Part shown: piece by piece, positions 26,977 to 33,586 of the stretch | How positions within the stretch are numbered: the stretch's first letter is position 1 | Layout: every line of letters begins with the position of its first letter | From: an uncultured Porphyromonadaceae bacterium | GTDB taxonomy: Bacteria; Bacteroidota; Bacteroidia; Bacteroidales; Muribaculaceae | Reading direction: 5' to 3' | DNA: 64,000 nt | NCBI GenBank assembly: GCA_947575235.1 | Contig: CANPMT010000001.1 | Location: 1-64,000, forward strand | Notes under the pieces: model-generated | What the model saw: only the letters and a program-made list of their open reading frames with translations | Databases searched by the model: none | Told to the model about the DNA's origin: nothing | Program-made: the position numbers and the translations under genes

Positions 26977-27015
26977 GGGGGCGATGCCGCAAGGTGTCGC
27001 CCCCTTCATTTTTTT
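26977..27015 (+). terminator. Terminator of cassette 1
   Basis: GGGGGCGA...TCGCCCCC stem with inner TGCCGCAAGGTG, followed by seven T. Closely similar in sequence to 28,369-28,406 (GCCGCAAG loop in both). Confidence 0.9.
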
Positions 27016-27034
27016 GAAAATCATCCCCTGAAAA

Positions 27035-27066
27035 TTTGCAAGTATGACAAAAATGTAATAATTTTG
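27035..27066 (+). promoter_or_regulatory. Promoter of hicAB
   Basis: TTTG 27,035-27,038, a 20-nt spacer, TAATTTTG 27,059-27,066, then TAGTGCAATAC as in cassette 1. The shared downstream box may be an operator, possibly for HicB. Confidence 0.7.
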
Positions 27067-27094
27067 TAGTGCAATACTAAACGGGCTCTTTGAT

Positions 27095-27277
27095 ATGAAA
27101 TGGAAAGAACTTATTAAAATCGCGGAAGCCCACGGCTTCAGATTTAAAAGTCACGGTAAAAAACACGACCGTTATGTGAATCCCGAGACCGGGGTTGAAA
27201 TCCTGATTGAAAGGCATGGTTCGCAAGAAGTCCGCAAAGGTCTGATGATGAACCTTAAAAAGATAATCGGATTCTAA
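27095..27277 (+). CDS. hicA: HicA-type toxin
   Basis: 60 aa, normal for HicA. It shows the double-stranded-RNA-binding-like fold signatures GFRFKSHGKKHDRY (candidate catalytic His20/24) and the C-terminal RHGSQEVRKGLMMNLKKI motif. HicA proteins cleave mRNA and are blocked by HicB. The antitoxin gene follows after 61 nt. Confidence 0.85.
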   Translation: MKWKELIKIAEAHGFRFKSHGKKHDRYVNPETGVEILIERHGSQEVRKGLMMNLKKIIGF

Positions 27278-27338
27278 AACAGACAGGGAGGGAATCCCCC
27301 CTATCCTGACGATTCAACAACCACAAAACAATGAAAAT

Positions 27339-27737
27339 ATGAAAGTAAGCATAGAGAAACAGTCTGACGGCTCCTATATTGCCTACAACACCACAGGCGA
27401 GAAGGTCCAGCTCATAGGCACAGGTGAAACAGTGAAGGAAGCCAAGGAGGATTTTTTCAACTCGATAGAGGAAGTCAAGGGAGACTATATCGAAAGGAAT
27501 TCAGACGTACCTCCCGAGCTTACGGAAGATGTCGACTTTCATTTCGACATCTCCTCACTCTTTGAATATTACAAGATTTTCAATGTGAGTGCCCTCGGTC
27601 GTTACCTCGGTATAAATCCGGGTCTCATGCGTCAGTATAAGAAGGGCGATACCCCCATCTCTGATGCCCAGCTTGAGAAGATCGAGAACGGCATACACCG
27701 TCTCGCCCACGAACTGGCGACTCTGTCGCTCGTTTAG
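27339..27737 (+). CDS. hicB: HicB-type antitoxin
   Basis: 132 aa. The N-terminal ~65 residues form a degenerate RNase H-like HicB domain (GSYIAYNTTGEKVQLIGTGE, TVKEAKEDFFNSI). The C-terminus carries an HTH (about 85-115, VSALGRYLGINPGLMRQYKK). It should neutralise the upstream HicA and may repress the promoter at 27,035. A strong terminator closes the cassette. Confidence 0.85.
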   Translation: MKVSIEKQSDGSYIAYNTTGEKVQLIGTGETVKEAKEDFFNSIEEVKGDYIERNSDVPPELTEDVDFHFDISSLFEYYKIFNVSALGRYLGINPGLMRQYKKGDTPISDAQLEKIENGIHRLAHELATLSLV

Positions 27738-27771
27738 TATTGCAGTCACAACGCGCCGAAGAGCCGTCCGC

Positions 27772-27808
27772 ACCCTCCCGCCATTCCCGGTGGGAGGGTA
27801 TTTTTTTT
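27772..27808 (+). terminator. Cassette-type terminator T3 (hicAB)
   Basis: ACCCTCCCGCC / GGTGGGAGGGT stem and eight T. Stem identical to T2, and flanks nearly identical to the copy outside the prophage at 7,154. Confidence 0.9.
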
Positions 27809-27838
27809 ACATCTTAGTATTATTTATCTTACTTAAAA

Positions 27839-27870
27839 TTTGTGTAGTAAGAAAAATATTACTAACTTTG
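27839..27870 (+). promoter_or_regulatory. Promoter of DUF5053-like cassette 2
   Basis: TTTG 27,839-27,842, a 20-nt spacer, TAACTTTG 27,863-27,870, then CAGTGTGATT, a variant of the shared downstream box. Confidence 0.7.
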
Positions 27871-27894
27871 CAGTGTGATTAAAGAACACAAGAT

Positions 27895-28038
27895 ATGAAA
27901 AAAGAAGTAACACAAAAAGAATGGGACCTGATTGAGGCGCTGAGAAACTTCCGCCACTCCCGACACAATCCATCAGAGAGAATCGAACTCTTCATCGACC
28001 AGCTGGTTGACGAGTTGAAAGAATCTGAAGAAAGTTAA
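27895..28038 (+). CDS. 47-aa cassette protein A2
   Basis: A small ORF starting MKKEVTQKEWDLIEALRNFR and ending DELKESEES. It is the counterpart of the 46-aa ORF at 26,450, in the same position between promoter and hairpin. Function unknown. Confidence 0.6.
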   Translation: MKKEVTQKEWDLIEALRNFRHSRHNPSERIELFIDQLVDELKESEES

Positions 28039-28046
28039 ACCAAAAG

Positions 28047-28068
28047 CCCCTCTCCTCCGGGAGAGGGG
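28047..28068 (+). promoter_or_regulatory. Intergenic hairpin in cassette 2
   Basis: CCCCTCTCC-TCCG-GGAGAGGGG, a perfect 9-bp stem between the small ORF and the DUF5053-like gene, matching the arrangement in cassette 1. Confidence 0.5.
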
Positions 28069-28088
28069 TGAAAACAAACAACACATAT

Positions 28089-28316
28089 ATGGCAGCACAC
28101 ACACCCAACCCTTTGAAAGACATTCTCCTTTATCTCAAATGGGGGAATATATCCAAAGACTATTTCGGTTTTTCCCGTGGATGGATCTACCAGCGTCTCA
28201 ACGGATATGACGGCAACGGCAATCCGTCCGAATTTACCGAGGCCCAGAAAGAAACCTTGAGAGAGGCTCTCCGCGACATAGCCTCAAAGATAAACGAGGC
28301 CGCTGATAATATTTAG
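28089..28316 (+). CDS. DUF5053-like small protein, second copy
   Basis: 75 aa from ATG 28,089; an in-frame GTG at 28,068 lies in the hairpin and is less likely. It is paralogous to the protein at 26,645, with the SRGWIYQRLNGYDGNGNPSE region aligning to SRSWFSQKINNHEKNGAPVQ. The terminator that follows is also alike, so the cassette appears duplicated and diverged. Confidence 0.65.
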   Translation: MAAHTPNPLKDILLYLKWGNISKDYFGFSRGWIYQRLNGYDGNGNPSEFTEAQKETLREALRDIASKINEAADNI

Positions 28317-28368
28317 CTCCTGTGTTCTTTAATCACACCGGCCCGATGGAGCTACGGGCCACACTCCG

Positions 28369-28406
28369 GGGGGACGGCGCCGCAAGATGCCGCCCCCTAT
28401 TTTTTT
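28369..28406 (+). terminator. Terminator of cassette 2
   Basis: GGGGG-(A)-CGGC...GCCG-CCCCC stem with a GCCGCAAGAT loop region and a T-run. Similar to 26,977-27,015. Confidence 0.9.
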
Positions 28407-28532
28407 ATACAAACTCCCGGTTCCCTGAAAAAATAATTACAGAGTTGTTTAATATTGTAATGCAAAATAACGTTATTATGAAATAAGGACGCGCTACCGA
28501 TTAGTGACATTTTCAAAAGTTGTTTTAAAAAT

Positions 28533-29000
28533 ATGGAACTATCAAGCTTGGAATATGCAAACCTCATAGCCTGGCTGGCTCAGGTGAAATATGGTGTGAG
28601 GCTGGGGAAAACCCAGCTTCAGAAGCTGTTGTATATATTCTATGGCCGTGCCATTTCTGAACTGGAAGCTCCCCCCTTCAGGGATGATGCGCCTAAAGCA
28701 TTTCCATTCGGCCCGGTATTCCCGAGAACCTACCGACGTTCTGCCTCATTCCCATACACTCCCACCCCGGAGGAGAAGGCAGCTTTCGTGGCGGTTCCGG
28801 AGATGATGAAGCTCGCTACAGATGTGGTTGAGGAATTCCATTCCTTCCCGGCATTCCGTCTTAGTGAATGGTCTCATCGGGATAATGGTCCCTGGAAAAA
28901 GGCTGTCTATCGGGATGGCAAACCCGCCTGGGGCAGGGAAATCTCTCAAGATGATATTCAGAATTATTTCTCAACCCCTGACTGGAGAATCGGACTATGA
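28533..29000 (+). CDS. Panacea/SocA-like (DUF4065) protein, probable antitoxin
   Basis: 155 aa with the domain signatures GKTQLQKLLYIFYGRAI (about 26-42), PKAFPFGPVFPRTY (about 54-67) and LSEWSHRDNGPWKKA (about 109-123). Panacea proteins are versatile antitoxins that neutralise diverse adjacent toxins. The next gene overlaps by 4 nt (ATGA) and encodes a membrane protein, the expected partner. A degenerate promoter (TAATATTG near 28,450) precedes it. Confidence 0.8.
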   Translation: MELSSLEYANLIAWLAQVKYGVRLGKTQLQKLLYIFYGRAISELEAPPFRDDAPKAFPFGPVFPRTYRRSASFPYTPTPEEKAAFVAVPEMMKLATDVVEEFHSFPAFRLSEWSHRDNGPWKKAVYRDGKPAWGREISQDDIQNYFSTPDWRIGL

Positions 29001-29560
29001 GCAACAACGAGGATATCAACCAAACCTTTGACAGTTTGGCAGGTGTTGATTCAAATCAAACTCCTGTGCCGGTCATAAACGGCAGATTGAAATTACGACA
29101 TAAGTTTCTACGTTGGCTGATCAAAGATTATCCTGTCAGTCTGCCCTCTGCACCTAAAGAGGATGAGGAATTTTTTCTGATGACAGCCAGGGAACTGCTT
29201 TCATCTAATCTTCACGATGAATTCATACTCGGTGCAACAAAAAACCTGTTAGGACAACACCGTCTGATTGAAGACACCAAGGCTCGCCGCCGTCTTGAGG
29301 GATGGGCAAGGAAGGTCATCATCTGGTATCTCGTACTTGTTGGATGTCTTGTGCTTTTGAATGGTGCCTCTCAACTGATATGGCCTGCTGTCTTTCCTGA
29401 CCATGGTTTCATCTCAGACATGGTGATGACCGTGATTCTATCCACCACGACAGTAAACATCATCGGTCTCGGCGTTATTGTACTCAGAGGTCATTTCCAT
29501 AAAGGCTCAGAACCGGAATCCCGTAAAAGTCCAGATAATAACGAAAACGCGGTTCAATAG
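28997..29560 (+). CDS. Two-helix membrane protein, probable Panacea-linked toxin
   Basis: 187 aa. A charged N-terminal region with an amphipathic start (LRHKFLRWLIKDY) is followed by two membrane segments at about 107-130 and 141-164 and a polar tail. It overlaps the Panacea gene by 4 nt. In known Panacea pairs some toxins act on membranes, so a membrane-depolarising role is plausible but inferred. An immunity or superinfection-exclusion role is the alternative. The last codons and 3' flank belong to the 43-bp repeat. Confidence 0.6.
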   Translation: MSNNEDINQTFDSLAGVDSNQTPVPVINGRLKLRHKFLRWLIKDYPVSLPSAPKEDEEFFLMTARELLSSNLHDEFILGATKNLLGQHRLIEDTKARRRLEGWARKVIIWYLVLVGCLVLLNGASQLIWPAVFPDHGFISDMVMTVILSTTTVNIIGLGVIVLRGHFHKGSEPESRKSPDNNENAVQ

Positions 29561-29591
29561 TTATCGTTTGACAGCTTTACTTTGACCGTCC
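29549..29591 (+). repeat. 43-bp repeat, copy B (partner at 7,109-7,151)
   Basis: About two mismatches to copy A. It spans the last codons and stop of the membrane-protein gene and the start of its terminator region. Confidence 0.85.
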
Positions 29592-29592
29592 A

Positions 29593-29627
29593 CACCCTCG
29601 CCCATCCGGCGGGGGTGCAATTTTTTT
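29593..29627 (+). terminator. Terminator of the Panacea cassette
   Basis: CACCCTCGCC / GGCGGGGGTG stem followed by seven T. Confidence 0.9.
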
Positions 29628-29930
29628 CAAAAAAAATAACCCCGGCTATTGCACATGTCAGAATTTATGCTGAACTTTGCAGTGCTAAAATCAATGATGG
29701 TGTTACCATTCCTCTGAGTATAGGTTAAGGCTCGACATACATCGGGGCTTTTTTTATGCCCTCCTGTAACCATTACCGGACAGAGGCTCCGGCACATACT
29801 GACATTCAGACCAGCCACATAAAACGGCTGTCTTCCGACTTTTAATTTTTATTCTCACGGGAATGGACATTATTGGTTTTAGCAACGGAAGGCAGCCGTT
29901 TCTCTATTACTGCCATTGCTAAAACCAATA
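29628..29930. other. Noncoding leader before the three-gene lysis-proximal block
   Basis: This 303-bp region has no credible ORF. It carries a GAACTTTGCAGTGC box (29,672 onward), a weaker relative of the cassette promoters. A short T-run follows near 29,752. A large inverted repeat at its end runs into the next gene's start codon. Confidence 0.5.
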
Positions 29931-29935
29931 ATGTC
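29866..29935. repeat. 20-bp perfect inverted repeat covering a start codon
   Basis: GACATTATTGGTTTTAGCAA (29,866-29,885) is exactly complementary to 29,916-29,935, with a 30-nt interval that contains a small GGCAG/CTGCC pair. The ATG of the next gene (29,931) lies in the right arm, so in RNA the start would be sequestered. Confidence 0.85.
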
Positions 29936-30194
29936 AAAGACTATGACAACAACAGAAGTACTGAAGGGCGCAGCCCTTCCCGTAGCCGGAATCATCCGGA
30001 AAGTCTCCAGCCTCACAGCCGACCGCCGCCGCGCGGCGCGTCTCCTCGAGCACCTCGCCATCACCGGCGGAATCGTCACCGTCGTAACCTGCGCCCTGGG
30101 CCACGACCGAACCATGTACGCCGCCGGAGTCCTCTCCCTTCTCGCCATCTGGGCCTCCGACTCACTCTCAGCCCAGGAAGGAGGTGAGGCATGA
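29931..30194 (+). CDS. Small membrane protein, holin candidate
   Basis: 87 aa from ATG 29,931, with two hydrophobic segments in the C-terminal half (ITGGIVTVVTCALGH and MYAAGVLSLLAIWASDSL) after a basic region (TADRRRAARLLEHL). It lies about 1.5 kb upstream of the lysozyme. Size and topology allow a holin. It ends in EGGEA-stop with an embedded strong Shine-Dalgarno for the next gene and a 4-nt overlap. Confidence 0.55.
   Translation: MSKTMTTTEVLKGAALPVAGIIRKVSSLTADRRRAARLLEHLAITGGIVTVVTCALGHDRTMYAAGVLSLLAIWASDSLSAQEGGEA
30176..30194 (+). promoter_or_regulatory. Strong Shine-Dalgarno at a 4-nt gene overlap (copy 1)
   Basis: GGAAGGAGGTGAGGCATGA contains AGGAGGT, a full anti-SD complement, 5 nt before ATG 30,191. 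The identical 19 bp recur at 30,538-30,556. Strong SDs are unusual in Bacteroidetes. Confidence 0.7.
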
Positions 30195-30556
30195 ATAAAT
30201 ATTATGTCACTGTCTACACATACGCAGATGCCACCCAAATGGGCAAAAGGCTTGCCTTCATGGCAAAGAATGAATATGACCGTACCATCATGACTGCGGA
30301 GCAATTCGCTCAGATTGTCGAACGTCTGGCGGATGAGATGGAGGATCTCCTCGTGTCGAATCGCCGTTTGAAAAGACTGAAAATCGGTACATCCGGGTTC
30401 ATCCCCGCTGTGCGGCCCCACAAACTCCGTGAGGAAATAGAATATGCACTGATATACTTCGAGTCCCCCAAATCGGGCAATGTTGGCAAACGGGCATTTC
30501 AAATCAGTGGAGTTCTCGTCAACCGCGATTTCACACGGGAAGGAGGTGAGGCATGA
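30191..30556 (+). CDS. Hypothetical phage protein
   Basis: 121 aa. Soluble, basic, starting MNKYYVTVYTYADATQMGKR. No domain recognised. It overlaps both neighbours by 4 nt and ends REGGEA, like the upstream gene, because both carry the same SD block. Confidence 0.6.
   Translation: MNKYYVTVYTYADATQMGKRLAFMAKNEYDRTIMTAEQFAQIVERLADEMEDLLVSNRRLKRLKIGTSGFIPAVRPHKLREEIEYALIYFESPKSGNVGKRAFQISGVLVNRDFTREGGEA
30538..30556 (+). promoter_or_regulatory. Strong Shine-Dalgarno at a 4-nt gene overlap (copy 2)
   Basis: Identical 19 bp to 30,176-30,194, serving ATG 30,553. Confidence 0.7.
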
Positions 30557-30828
30557 TTGATGTAACAGAAAAGCTGGCCGGATATCTCGATTCCGAATAT
30601 CCCCGGCAGGAGGCTCAGCCCGTTGTCGTGGAGATTGCCGAAGACTTCGCCCCGAAAACCCACACCATACAGCTCCGCGTCCTTACCAGCCCTGACTGTC
30701 TCCAGGCAATCGAATTCCTCTCTGAAGACCAACTGAGTGATGTCACAAAGCATCTTCTCGCTTATTTCGCTGCCAAAGGGAGGCTGGAGGAGATTCTGTT
30801 ACATCTTGACCGTATTCTGTCGCACTGA
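30553..30828 (+). CDS. Hypothetical phage protein
   Basis: 91 aa, acidic and helical, starting MIDVTEKLAGYLDSEYPRQE, with no recognised domain. It is the last gene of the three-gene block and is followed by a terminator at 30,889-30,915. Confidence 0.6.
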   Translation: MIDVTEKLAGYLDSEYPRQEAQPVVVEIAEDFAPKTHTIQLRVLTSPDCLQAIEFLSEDQLSDVTKHLLAYFAAKGRLEEILLHLDRILSH

Positions 30829-30888
30829 TAAAATATCACAGGCCACGCGCCTGAGAAAGGTTTAAGCACATTTTTTTAATGCATTCGG

Positions 30889-30915
30889 GAGGCTCCGTCG
30901 TGATGACGTGGCCTC
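30889..30915 (+). terminator. Terminator closing the accessory block
   Basis: GAGGC-(TC)-CGTC ... GACG-(TG)-GCCTC with a GTGAT loop, followed by a T-rich tail. Confidence 0.75.
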
Positions 30916-30982
30916 TCTTCTTTTTTATCTCCGCACTGTCTGCATATATTCGCACTCATCAATCAATTTATATCCTTTCAAC

Positions 30983-31504
30983 ATGAAATTTGACCCATCT
31001 GTAACCGCACGCCTGCAGGCTTTCGTCAATGCCAATGAAGCTGACCGCGACTATGCCGCCGGCGCCCTGCTCTTGGCCAAGATCTCGGGCAACCGTATCG
31101 AATATCAGAACAATATCAACAATCTCGAGCGCAAGAAGGGGCATATCCTTAACCGTCTCCGGAAGTATCTCGATTTCCGTCTCGCCGCCATGACCCATGA
31201 ACAGGTGGCTGAGATGACAGCCGAGGCTGACAAAATCGTCACCTCCATCCCTGCAAAGGAGAGGAAGTATAACGAGGGTAAACGCACCGACCATGACGAC
31301 CTGCCGGATGATATACAGGCCGCTTACGTGGAGACGCTCGACATACTCCGGAAGCAGCAGGAACTCCACTATGAGCTGAAGAAAATCTCTATACGTGAGG
31401 TGACCTGCCCCGACTCTGAACGCTATCCTTTCGCCAAGGAGATTATCGAGCTCGATAAGAAACGGCTCGCCCTCTGGAAAAAATATGACGGTTATGGCCA
31501 ATAG
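30983..31504 (+). CDS. Hypothetical phage protein
   Basis: 173 aa from ATG 30,983. Mostly alpha-helical with charged heptads (NNINNLERKKGHILNRLRKY, ILRKQQELHYELKKI). It starts the second late block and overlaps the next gene by 11 nt. It may be a structural or assembly factor. No family recognised. Confidence 0.65.
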   Translation: MKFDPSVTARLQAFVNANEADRDYAAGALLLAKISGNRIEYQNNINNLERKKGHILNRLRKYLDFRLAAMTHEQVAEMTAEADKIVTSIPAKERKYNEGKRTDHDDLPDDIQAAYVETLDILRKQQELHYELKKISIREVTCPDSERYPFAKEIIELDKKRLALWKKYDGYGQ

Positions 31505-31727
31505 AATCCATATATCAACGGTCAGGAAGATCCTCGCGTCGCCTGAACCGGTGACTCTGACTGTCTGCACGGCCAAAGGGGAAGTCCAGACCTACCGCCG
31601 TTGCGTGGGGCTGAAGGCCGACCATTACTCCGGCACCCGGCGCGTGAAACTGCTCGACTCGGGCGAGATCCGGCGCATACGCGACTCCCTGATTCTCGCC
31701 CTCAATGACATGGAAGTTTTAATCTGA
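31494..31727 (+). CDS. Hypothetical phage protein
   Basis: 77 aa from ATG 31,494, small beta-rich basic protein (TLTVCTAKGEVQTYRRCVGL). It overlaps the upstream gene and lies 17 nt before the lysozyme. Function unknown. Confidence 0.6.
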   Translation: MANRIHISTVRKILASPEPVTLTVCTAKGEVQTYRRCVGLKADHYSGTRRVKLLDSGEIRRIRDSLILALNDMEVLI

Positions 31728-31744
31728 CTCTAACCGATACTATT

Positions 31745-32308
31745 ATGGCAAATATCAATATACTGGCGGAATTTATCCTCTCATACGAGGGTGGTTTCGT
31801 AAATGACCCCGACGACCGTGGGGGAGCCACCAACAAGGGGGTGACAATCTCAACATGGAAGGCTGTGGGGTATGACAAGGATGGCGACGGGGATATCGAC
31901 GTTGACGACCTCCGGCTCCTTACCGACAAGGATGTGACCGACACCGTGATGAAGCCCCATTACTGGGATCGCTGGCGTGCCGATGAGATACGCTGCCAGT
32001 CGATAGCCAATATCCTTGTCGACTGGGTATGGGCCTCAGGGGCTGCCGGGATAAAGCCTGTGCAGAAGCTCCTTGGTGTGACTGCCGACGGCATTGTCGG
32101 ACCCAAGACCATCGCCGCCCTCAATGCCCGGAGCGGGCCGCAGCTCTTCTCCCGGATCAAGCAGCTCCGGCGCGACTTCATAATCGAGGTGGTGATGAAG
32201 AACCCCTCGCAGCAGAAATACCTCAAGGGATGGCTGCGCCGCCTTGAGGCGCTCGGCCCGAACTGGATTGTACTCAACGATAAGAATGCCACCAAACTCT
32301 TCTTCTGA
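31745..32308 (+). CDS. Phage lysozyme (GH108 family)
   Basis: 187 aa. The N-terminal catalytic motif YEGGFVNDPDDRGGATNKGV (Glu about residue 15) is diagnostic for glycoside hydrolase 108. The C-terminal half matches the peptidoglycan-binding part (GVTADGIVGPKTIAALNA). An inserted DKDGDGDIDVDDLRLL stretch looks like an EF-hand-type calcium loop. There is no signal peptide, so release would need a holin. It cleaves peptidoglycan at host lysis. Confidence 0.92.
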   Translation: MANINILAEFILSYEGGFVNDPDDRGGATNKGVTISTWKAVGYDKDGDGDIDVDDLRLLTDKDVTDTVMKPHYWDRWRADEIRCQSIANILVDWVWASGAAGIKPVQKLLGVTADGIVGPKTIAALNARSGPQLFSRIKQLRRDFIIEVVMKNPSQQKYLKGWLRRLEALGPNWIVLNDKNATKLFF

Positions 32309-33192
32309 TGATACTTATACCCGACAATACCACTCTCAGGAGTTTCATACCCAACACCATGGCTCCTGTGAAGGGTGAGACCACCCTGTTCGACAAGATA
32401 AAGCCTTTCCTCGTGGCGGCCGAGAACTGGTTTTGCGAGAACCTTATCCCGCTGTCATTGCTGCAGCATTATATCGAGGAGGCAATGGAGGAGGATGACC
32501 CTCTCTATTTCCTGCCGCGCCGCATAGTGTGCCTGCAGGCGTGGATGAACGCCGTGCCGGCTATCGATGTGGTAGTGGGGCCTACCGGTGTGGGAGTGAC
32601 GGAGACAGCCTCACTCAAGCCGGCCGCCAAGGCCAAGATTGACAACCTGATTGCATCGACCATTGCCGAGCGCGACCGGAATATCGAGTCGCTCATCGCC
32701 CATCTGCGTGTCGATTCCCGCTGGATAGGGTCACGGGCAGCCGACAAGTTCCGCTGCTCGCTCTTCCCTGATTTCCGGGTCGTGGATGCCATGGGTGTGA
32801 CGAAAGAGAGATGGACAGCCTATCTGGGACTGACCCACAAGGCATCTGTCATCGAGGATATCATCGGCCGCAGATGGATTTCCACAGAGGTGCTGCAGGA
32901 TCTCCGCTCCCGCTCGATCTTGCCTGACTCTGACGATGACCATAACCATCATGGTAAAGACCGGCTCATCCGGGAGGTGACAGAGCTGCTGCGCGATGTG
33001 GAGCTCGATGTCATGAGGAGCGACTCCGTGTTCCTTGAGAGGAATCTCGACAAGGAGCGGCTATGCGACATTACCAACACAATCCGCCGGAATCCGGATG
33101 TCTTTCCCAAGTGGCGGCATTCATCGGCTGCCGGCCGTTTCAACGGCCCGGTGTTCGAGAACCGCAAGGAGAGCTCCGGATATTGGCTTTAA
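32308..33192 (+). CDS. Phage structural protein (DUF6712-like)
   Basis: 294 aa, overlapping the lysozyme stop by 1 nt (TGATG). Helical, soluble, starting MILIPDNTTLRSFIPNTMAP. It resembles proteins that sit beside the portal in Bacteroidetes phages (a DUF6712-type pattern, low confidence). Its location suggests a head completion or connector role. Confidence 0.6.
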   Translation: MILIPDNTTLRSFIPNTMAPVKGETTLFDKIKPFLVAAENWFCENLIPLSLLQHYIEEAMEEDDPLYFLPRRIVCLQAWMNAVPAIDVVVGPTGVGVTETASLKPAAKAKIDNLIASTIAERDRNIESLIAHLRVDSRWIGSRAADKFRCSLFPDFRVVDAMGVTKERWTAYLGLTHKASVIEDIIGRRWISTEVLQDLRSRSILPDSDDDHNHHGKDRLIREVTELLRDVELDVMRSDSVFLERNLDKERLCDITNTIRRNPDVFPKWRHSSAAGRFNGPVFENRKESSGYWL

Positions 33193-33204
33193 ACATCTCA
33201 AGAT

Positions 33205-33585
33205 ATGCTGCCAGGAATTGTAAAACTCGGATGGGTGCTCGCCATGCAGCTCCCTGACTTCACCTCCGGGGTGCTGCCTGACTCGCTCCGGCTTCTCCCC
33301 ACATGGATCAATCTTGCCGAGACCGCCACACTTGCCGAGACTGTGGAGATGTCGGGTGGAATGCCCATAGCTTCCACCACGCTCTCTTTTGCCACCTCTG
33401 ATGATGTGCCGCTCATCCGCATAGCTTTCATAGCCTGTGATGCAGCCGGCAATCTCCATATCGTGGGTAACCGGCCCCCTCTCTGCGGTGTGCTGAAAAA
33501 AGAGGGTAACATCAACACCCCCGACGGGGATGCCTCGACCAACAACTACACTTTCACCATACCATTGCCAAAGTACACAATCTGA
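33205..33585 (+). CDS. Hypothetical phage structural protein
   Basis: 126 aa, beta-rich (SFATSDDVPLIRIAFIACDA) without known motifs. It lies between the DUF6712-like gene and the portal, 1 nt before the portal ATG. It is probably a head-tail joining or virion protein by location. Confidence 0.55.
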   Translation: MLPGIVKLGWVLAMQLPDFTSGVLPDSLRLLPTWINLAETATLAETVEMSGGMPIASTTLSFATSDDVPLIRIAFIACDAAGNLHIVGNRPPLCGVLKKEGNINTPDGDASTNNYTFTIPLPKYTI

Positions 33586-33586
33586 T

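Noticed and set aside
29627-29818. 63-codon minus-strand frame
   Set aside because: It begins in a leader region and ends in a terminator, with no context or domain.
29866-29935. Invertible promoter flanked by inverted repeats
   Set aside because: The 30-nt interval has no consensus promoter and is too short for a typical invertible switch; an RNA hairpin is simpler.
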